Source of the DNA: SIG653 sp045577455
Lineage (GTDB): Bacteria > Bacillota > Clostridia > Oscillospirales > CAG-382
NCBI GenBank assembly: GCA_045577455.1
Contig: JAZNIJ010000005.1
Location: 1-5,397 of the forward strand
DNA length: 5,397 nucleotides
Direction: 5' to 3'
The translations under genes and the position numbers were made by a program. Below the pieces are notes generated by a model. The model did no database searches. It worked only from the letters and a program-made list of their open reading frames with translations, and had not been told where the DNA came from. Shown piece by piece: positions 5,137-5,397 of this stretch (within the stretch, counting starts at the first letter, position 1; each line of letters opens with the position of its first letter).

Positions 5137-5397
5137 TTACTTCGCTTCTGTCAGCATATTTTCAATAAATATCCCATAACCTCTTGTTGGATCATTCACA
5201 AATACATGTGTCACAGCTCCCACAATTCGGCCATTCTGAATTATCGGTGAACCTGACATACCGCGAACTATTCCGCCTGTTTTTTCCAACAGCTTTTCGT
5301 CGGTAATTTTAATAATCATTCCTTTTTCCGAGGTTTTATCCTTGTTAATCTTCAAAATTTCTGCAGAAAATTCTTCTGTCTGATTTCCCTCAATATT
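5137..5397 (-). CDS. spoIVB: SpoIVB sporulation serine peptidase, C-terminal part
   Basis: The last 86 residues of SpoIVB; the reading frame continues beyond the right edge, so the signal/membrane anchor, PDZ domain and catalytic His are not visible. The fragment carries the family signature KITDEKLLEKTGG, IVRGMSGSPIIQNG, then AVTHVFVNDPTRGYGIFIE. The first Ser of GMSGSP is the nucleophile. The Asp of KITD lies 15 residues before it, which matches the Asp-Ser spacing recalled for the B. subtilis catalytic triad. In B. subtilis this S55-family peptidase is made in the forespore, acts in the space between the two membranes and cleaves SpoIVFA to trigger pro-sigma-K processing; in Clostridia its downstream target is less clear. 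The usual neighbour spo0A does not follow it here; a convergent XRE regulator gene does. The identification is very secure. Confidence 0.96.
   Translation of the reverse strand, partial: NIEGNQTEEFSAEILKINKDKTSEKGMIIKITDEKLLEKTGGIVRGMSGSPIIQNGRIVGAVTHVFVNDPTRGYGIFIENMLTEAK

Overview
The window looks like part of the chromosome of an anaerobic, endospore-forming, low-GC Clostridia-type Firmicute. The evidence is the 3' end of the sporulation protease gene spoIVB at the right edge, AT-rich intergenic DNA with strong AGGAGG-like ribosome binding sites, and large secreted proteins built from SLH, CHAP, ricin-type lectin and copper-amine-oxidase N-terminal-like domains, all common in that group. 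Species cannot be named from the sequence alone.

Layout, left to right. Positions 1-92 (minus strand) encode a clear piece of a phosphoheptose-isomerase-like SIS-domain protein. It lacks its N-terminus: an in-frame stop lies directly upstream and no start codon is available, so it reads as a 5'-truncated remnant running off the left edge. A GC-rich hairpin terminator follows (128-157). Positions 240-2285 (minus) encode a 681-residue secreted protein with a central pair of copper-amine-oxidase-N-like repeats, flanked by two related calcium-loop-containing domains. A terminator (2341-2396) and a perfect 22-bp palindrome (2424-2445) separate it from the gene upstream. Positions 2447-4762 (minus) encode a 771-residue secreted protein: signal peptide, CHAP peptidoglycan hydrolase, ricin-type beta-trefoil, three Cys/His modules and C-terminal SLH repeats that should tether it to the cell surface.

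The 4763-4879 gap is a compact divergent control region. It holds a textbook minus-strand promoter for the hydrolase, an extended -10 promoter for a small XRE-family regulator (4880-5095, plus), and two 16-bp operator-like sites 25 bp apart that overlap the two promoters. The regulator gene ends in a 13-bp-stem bidirectional terminator shared with the convergent spoIVB (5137-5397, minus, 5' end beyond the window).

Interpretation: the central block (about 95-5130) looks like an accessory surface-protein module. A small XRE repressor probably controls itself and a wall-anchored peptidoglycan hydrolase; a second secreted protein sits downstream with its own terminator. The block lies between a broken metabolic gene and a core sporulation gene that is usually followed by spo0A. 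The operator assignment, the metal binding and any joint function of the two secreted proteins are inferences from sequence.
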